A stretch of 28,464 nt of DNA from an uncultured Lachnospiraceae bacterium (GTDB lineage: Bacteria; Bacillota; Clostridia; Lachnospirales; Lachnospiraceae), in assembly GCA_910584945.1 (NCBI GenBank), contig CAJUDY010000048.1, positions 1 to 28,464 of the forward strand, given 5' to 3'. The translations under genes and the position numbers were made by a program. This document shows, in pieces, positions 25,035-28,464 of this stretch. The notes under the pieces are model-generated. The model worked only from the letters and a program-made list of their open reading frames with translations. It did no database searches and had not been told where the DNA came from. Position 1 is the first letter of the stretch. Each line of letters starts with the position of its first letter.

Positions 25035-25156
25035 CAAGGACCCGGCGGATTACTCCTCTTTTTGTCGATAAGATGAGGCAACTTCCTTACCGTTTTCGCC
25101 AAAAAGAGGACAACTTCCATGCTACTATGGAGCAAAAACAAGAGGTTGGTGAGAGG

Positions 25157-26335
25157 ATGGAACGGATCGAAGACAAAGACGCCAGAGAAAGATGGAAGCT
25201 TCCAAAGAATGTACGCCAGATCGGAGAACCGGGGACCGGGATGAAGATTCTGATCGAAGATTATGTATATACGTTTCTGCACCAGATGGCAGAGAGCAAT
25301 CTGACCTGCATGAAGACCGCCGTGCTTCTGGGCAGGGTGGAGAAGGGAGCAGCCGTCTATATTCAGGGGGCGGTGGAGACAGATATGGGGCAGGAGATCA
25401 GGGACTGGTTTTCTCATGAAGCCTGGAGGGAGATCTTCCAGGATATCAAGAGCTGGTTCGAGGGGGAAGAGGTTGTTGGCTGGTATATGGCGAATCCGGG
25501 TTTTCCCCCGGTACTGACGGAAGAACTGAAAAGTCTCCATATGCGGAACTTTTCCGGAGACGATCATGTATTTTTTCAGACAGATGTGCTGGACCGGGAG
25601 GAGGTTTTTTACATCTGCAAAGACCGTGGACTTGCCCCAGCCTGCGGCTACTATATTTATTATGAAAAAAACAGTCCTATGCAGGAATACATGAGCTTTA
25701 AAAAGGGCGGTGCAAGCATTGAACCGGAAGGCGTCCAGCGGGATCGGACGGCGGCCCGGTTCCGCAATGTCATGCAGGAAAAGAGAGAACAGAATACCCA
25801 GAGAAAGATGTTGGCGCTCTTATACACTTCCTGCATGTTCCTGGTGCTGGTGATCCTGGTGATTGGAGTGACTCTGGTGAACAACTATGACCGTATGGCC
25901 AATATGGAAAATGCGCTGCACCAGATTTCAGAGAGCCTGGAGGGAGAGGAAGTACCAGAAGATGCAGGGGAAGTCTCTGTGGAAGCGGCCATGGAGGAAG
26001 AGAACCGTCTGGCAGCGGCAGAGACAAAGGAGGAAGAAAAAGCGCCGGAAGAGACACCGGAGGAGCCTGTAGGGGAAGAGACGCCGGAAGCGCCTGCAGA
26101 AGAACCGGAGCCCGTCCAGACTGCAGAGGAGCCGGAAGCGCCGGAGGAAACGAAAGAAGTGATCTCTCAGGCGGTGCGGGAGCCGGAACGGTATCAGGTG
26201 CAGGTGGGGGACACCCTTTTGGAAATCTGCCGTCTGCGCTATGGGAACGACGGCATGGTAAGAGAGATCTGCGAACTCAACGGCCTGGAGGATGGTGATA
26301 AGATATACGTGGGAGAAACCATTTTACTTCCTTGA
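25157..26335 (+). CDS. Membrane protein with JAB/MPN-like domain and C-terminal LysM
   Basis: This 392-residue protein has three parts. Residues about 15-175 resemble a JAB/MPN fold: MKILIEDYVYTFLHQMAE, AVLLGRVEKGAAVYIQGAV, VVGWYMANPGFPPVLTEE, then DHVFFQTDVLDREEVFYICK. The metal site of active JAB enzymes (H-x-H plus Asp) is absent, with YMANPG at the expected place. One membrane helix follows (about 218-242). A Glu/Pro/Ala-rich stretch (about 255-340) leads to a LysM domain (about 345-392; YQVQVGDTLLEICRLRYGN) that should bind peptidoglycan outside. The start is placed at ATG 25157 with GGTGAG at 25148-25153; upstream ATGs at 25073 and 25127 would add 28 or 10 residues with no better site. 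The job is unknown; a cell-envelope anchoring or sensing role fits. Confidence 0.75.
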   Translation: MERIEDKDARERWKLPKNVRQIGEPGTGMKILIEDYVYTFLHQMAESNLTCMKTAVLLGRVEKGAAVYIQGAVETDMGQEIRDWFSHEAWREIFQDIKSWFEGEEVVGWYMANPGFPPVLTEELKSLHMRNFSGDDHVFFQTDVLDREEVFYICKDRGLAPACGYYIYYEKNSPMQEYMSFKKGGASIEPEGVQRDRTAARFRNVMQEKREQNTQRKMLALLYTSCMFLVLVILVIGVTLVNNYDRMANMENALHQISESLEGEEVPEDAGEVSVEAAMEEENRLAAAETKEEEKAPEETPEEPVGEETPEAPAEEPEPVQTAEEPEAPEETKEVISQAVREPERYQVQVGDTLLEICRLRYGNDGMVREICELNGLEDGDKIYVGETILLP

Positions 26336-26351
26336 CAGAAAATGCTATACT
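26323..26351 (+). promoter_or_regulatory. Possible promoter of the DUF5711 gene
   Basis: TTTACT (26323-26328) and TATACT (26346-26351) are 17 bases apart. A perfect TTGACA (26332-26337) overlaps the preceding stop codon but has no -10 at the right distance. It lies inside the end of the LysM gene and 38 bases before ATG 26389. Confidence 0.4.
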
Positions 26352-26388
26352 ACTAAGGATTAAATATATAGGGAAATGGATACGTAAG

Positions 26389-27576
26389 ATGAGTACGATA
26401 GAGCTTTTTAAAAGCGGCGAAAGTACAGACACCGATCTGGAAGATTATAAGAAAAATCTTAAAAAACACCGCCTGCGGGTGATCGGTCTGTGGGGCGGGA
26501 TCGCGGGAGCCGTGATTCTGACCATTGCGGTTCTGTGGACATGGATGCAGAACCGCACTTTTGAGACCTACGAGGTGATCCGAAGCTTCGAGAGAACAGA
26601 TACGCTGACCACACAGTATGCGGAATTTCTGAATTATGTTTTAAAATATAGCAAGGACGGCGTTTCCTGCGTGGATTCCAATAATCATCTGGTGTGGAGT
26701 CAGACCTACAATATGCAAAGCCCTATGGTCCATGTATGCAGGAACAGCGCGGCGATCGCGGAGGAGAACGGCACAGAAATACTGATCTTTGATGCAACCG
26801 GTAATCAGGGGACGATAGAGACCCGGCTGCCGATCCAGCAGATCTGCGTGTCCTCCCAGGGAGTGGCGGCAGCGCTTCTGGAGGACGGGGACGCCATGCG
26901 TCTGAAGTTGTATAATAAGAATGGAGAGGAACTGGTGAATGCCAAGTTCGAACTTCAGGACGTAGGATATCCGCTGAAGATGTCCCTGAGCGCAGATGCG
27001 ACCAAGTTGGCAGTCACTTTTCTGCAGGTACAGGACGGGGGGATCAGCACTTGTCTGGCATTCTACAACTTTTCCTCCGTGGGTGAGAATAAAGAGGACC
27101 GTTTGGTGTCTTCCCGGATCATGAAGGGCATGGTCATGCCTGAAGTGAACTATATGGATGGAACTCACTGCTTTGCCCTGGGAGCGGGGATGCTTTTGAT
27201 CTATGAAGGTCTGCAGATCCCGGAGCTGACCAAAGAGATCGAGTTGGAGAAGGAGGTCTTAAGCGTATTCCACTCGGAAAAATACATTGGCCTGGTAGTG
27301 GAGGGTAATGAAAAGCCCTACGCGCTGCAGGTTTACGACGTGCAGGGGAACCTCCAGTCTGTGACGGAATTCGATATGGATTATCAGACGCTGAAATTTT
27401 CCGGAAATCATATCCTGATTTACAATGAATTTGAGTGTATGATGCTCAGTCCCGGCGGAAAGATCTATTTTACCGGAACTTTTGAAGAGTCCATATCGAA
27501 TCTGTATTCTCAGTCAGGCAGGCGTCGTTATATTGTGATGCATGCGTCGAGAACCGATCAGATCAGGCTTAGATAG
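26389..27576 (+). CDS. DUF5711 family membrane protein
   Basis: This 395-residue protein has a short basic cytoplasmic N-terminus (MSTIELFKSGESTD, then DYKKNLKKHRLRV), a membrane helix (about 32-53), and a long outer part of repeated short beta-strand units like a propeller: SKDGVSCVDSNNHLVWSQ, NGTEILIFDATGNQG, GEELVNAKFELQDVGYPLKM, then QVYDVQGNLQSVTEFDM. It matches the DUF5711 family of Clostridia, whose function is not known. A frame from TTG 26332 would add 19 residues but overlaps the LysM stop and a promoter-like TTGACA; ATG 26389 is preferred although its ribosome site is weak. It lies between a LysM protein and CvpA, suggesting a cell-envelope role. Confidence 0.8.
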   Translation: MSTIELFKSGESTDTDLEDYKKNLKKHRLRVIGLWGGIAGAVILTIAVLWTWMQNRTFETYEVIRSFERTDTLTTQYAEFLNYVLKYSKDGVSCVDSNNHLVWSQTYNMQSPMVHVCRNSAAIAEENGTEILIFDATGNQGTIETRLPIQQICVSSQGVAAALLEDGDAMRLKLYNKNGEELVNAKFELQDVGYPLKMSLSADATKLAVTFLQVQDGGISTCLAFYNFSSVGENKEDRLVSSRIMKGMVMPEVNYMDGTHCFALGAGMLLIYEGLQIPELTKEIELEKEVLSVFHSEKYIGLVVEGNEKPYALQVYDVQGNLQSVTEFDMDYQTLKFSGNHILIYNEFECMMLSPGGKIYFTGTFEESISNLYSQSGRRRYIVMHASRTDQIRLR

Positions 27577-27619
27577 CATTGAAAACGGAGATACAGAACG
27601 ATCATCAGGAGGAGAAAAG

Positions 27620-28210
27620 ATGTGGAATCTTGCAGACGCGTTCGGAATCCTGTTCCTGGGGTACGGGATTCTGGACGGGTATCGCAAAGGATTTGTGAAA
27701 AAAGGAATCTCGCTGGGAGCTTCTCTTTTGACCCTTGCGGCGGTCTATCTTGTGTCACCCTATGTGGCGCAGTTCATCAAGGGGATTCTTCCGAATGCAT
27801 TTTCCCTGGAATCGCTGGCGGGGTCTGAGAGCGATATCTACCGGATGCTTTACTTAAGCGGCTTTGGGGAGGCGGCGGAGGAATACGTCTATTCCTTTGT
27901 CTCCAGAGTCCTGGCGCTGGTAATTACTTATATTGTAGTCCGACTTTTGCTGAAGACGGTGGCTCTGTCGCTGGAGCTTATGGTAAAAGTGCCGGGCTTA
28001 AGTATTTTAAACCGATTGATGGGCTCTGCGTTTGGATTCCTGCAGCAGCTTCTGGTGCTGTGGATGCTCTTTCTGGTGCTGGCGATCTTCAGCCATACGG
28101 GTTTTGGAGAGCGGTTGTATGAGCTGATCCGACAGAGTATGTGGATGGGATATCTGTATGAACACAATGTCCTTCTTCTGTTGGGAATCATCTTCATTCT
28201 TGGGATTTGA
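27620..28210 (+). CDS. CvpA family membrane protein
   Basis: This 196-residue protein has four hydrophobic segments and the CvpA opening (NLADAFGILFLGYGILDGYR, then KGFVKKGISLGASLLTLAAV). The later segment LSILNRLMGSAFGFLQQLLV also fits the family, whose member in E. coli is needed for colicin V production; its general role in the envelope is unclear. AGGAGGAG (27608-27615) precedes ATG 27620, so an in-frame upstream start at 27542, which overlaps the DUF5711 gene, is not used. No terminator is seen between its stop and the rRNA promoters. Confidence 0.85.
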   Translation: MWNLADAFGILFLGYGILDGYRKGFVKKGISLGASLLTLAAVYLVSPYVAQFIKGILPNAFSLESLAGSESDIYRMLYLSGFGEAAEEYVYSFVSRVLALVITYIVVRLLLKTVALSLELMVKVPGLSILNRLMGSAFGFLQQLLVLWMLFLVLAIFSHTGFGERLYELIRQSMWMGYLYEHNVLLLLGIIFILGI

Positions 28211-28239
28211 AAAATATGTAAAAAATTGAAAAATAAGTA

Positions 28240-28268
28240 TTGACAACGGAGGAAACCAGTGGTATTAT
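28240..28268 (+). promoter_or_regulatory. rRNA operon promoter P1
   Basis: A perfect TTGACA (28240-28245) and TATTAT (28263-28268) are 17 bases apart, preceded by an A/T-rich tract (28209-28239) like an UP element. A leader repeat follows at 28271. Confidence 0.85.
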
Positions 28269-28270
28269 GA

Positions 28271-28417
28271 TCAAGCTGACCGCGAGAGCGGCGGCATCGG
28301 AACCAAATCGATTTTGAAATCAATAATTTTTTTGAAAAAAATTAAAAAAACTATTGACAAATAAAAGAAGATTTGGTAGACTAATCAAGCTGACCGCAAA
28401 GAGCGGCAGCAGGAACC
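28271..28417 (+). repeat. Duplicated rRNA leader segment
   Basis: A 33-34-base unit occurs at 28271-28304 and 28385-28417, each directly after a promoter. Each starts TCAAGCTGACCGC and ends GGAACC. Each folds into a short hairpin pairing CCGC with GCGG (28280-28283 with 28288-28291 around GAGA; 28394-28397 with 28403-28406 around AAAGA). Confidence 0.85.
28354..28382 (+). promoter_or_regulatory. rRNA operon promoter P2
   Basis: TTGACA (28354-28359) and TAGACT (28377-28382) are 17 bases apart, again behind a long A/T-rich tract (28319-28350). After the leader repeat, CTTGATAATTGAATAG (28417-28432) resembles the conserved sequence shortly before 16S rRNA in Firmicutes; the 16S gene itself is outside the window. 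Confidence 0.85.
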
Positions 28418-28464
28418 TTGATAATTGAATAGTGCTTTGAAAAGTCTTCGAAAATTCTTTTATA

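Noticed and set aside
26332..26388. TTG 26332 as the start of the DUF5711 protein
   Set aside because: It overlaps the preceding stop and a TTGACA, has no ribosome site, and adds sequence that does not look like the family.
1..28464. CRISPR array, insertion sequence, integrase or tRNA gene
   Set aside because: No regularly spaced repeats, transposase-like frame, terminal inverted repeats with target duplication, or cloverleaf was found on reading both strands.

Overview
The window looks like chromosomal DNA of a low-to-mid-GC Clostridia, most likely a member of the Lachnospiraceae. The evidence is the dnaX-ybaB-recR cluster, strong AGGAGG ribosome sites, a YesM/YesN two-component pair driving a sugar ABC transporter, a LysM / DUF5711 / CvpA trio, and spaced -35/-10 promoters of the usual SigA type. 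The genus cannot be named from this alone. No insertion sequence, phage gene, tRNA or CRISPR array was seen.

Layout. (1) 1-4570: hairpins and a possible structured leader, then a glycosidase pair: an intact GH31 alpha-xylosidase and a GH3 glycosidase with an internal deletion, closed by a good terminator. (2) 4630-6018: a neurotransmitter:sodium symporter gene with an internal deletion, and, facing it, a 62-codon remnant of an M20 amidohydrolase. (3) 6006-7788, minus strand: a C39-like papain-fold protein and an ATP-grasp ligase behind a clear promoter. (4) 7835-12459: a heavily deleted AAA_35-type ATPase remnant, then an intact AAA-ATPase/PD-(D/E)XK protein, a second PD-(D/E)XK (PDDEXK_4-like) protein and an MscS channel. 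(5) 12485-17304: 6-phosphofructokinase, dnaX, ybaB, recR and galM, tightly packed. (6) 17325-25034, minus strand: yesN-yesM two-component system, then a YtfQ-YtfR-YtfT-YjfF-type galactofuranose/galactose ABC transporter. (7) 25157-28210: an inactive-JAB-like/LysM membrane protein, a DUF5711 protein and CvpA. (8) 28240-28464: two tandem rRNA promoters with a duplicated leader; the 16S gene should start just past the window.

How the parts fit. The GH31/GH3 pair would trim xylose and glucose from xyloglucan oligosaccharides, but the GH3 gene is broken. The ytf-type importer, its two-component regulator and galM (mutarotase) form a galactose or galactofuranose uptake theme; a 35-bp imperfect palindrome sits directly upstream of the ytfQ promoter, and a terminator-like hairpin separates ytfQ from the rest of the operon.

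The most striking pattern is in 2.7-8.5 kb. Four different gene families there (GH3, symporter, M20 and AAA_35) have lost internal blocks at short, seamless junctions, usually with a frame change, while the ATP-grasp gene in the middle is complete. In GH3 the junction is a 10-base sequence that fits both flanks in different frames. This is either recent gene decay by deletion between short repeats or an assembly artefact, and reads across the junctions would decide. The least understood intact genes are the C39/ATP-grasp pair and the double PD-(D/E)XK-MscS run.
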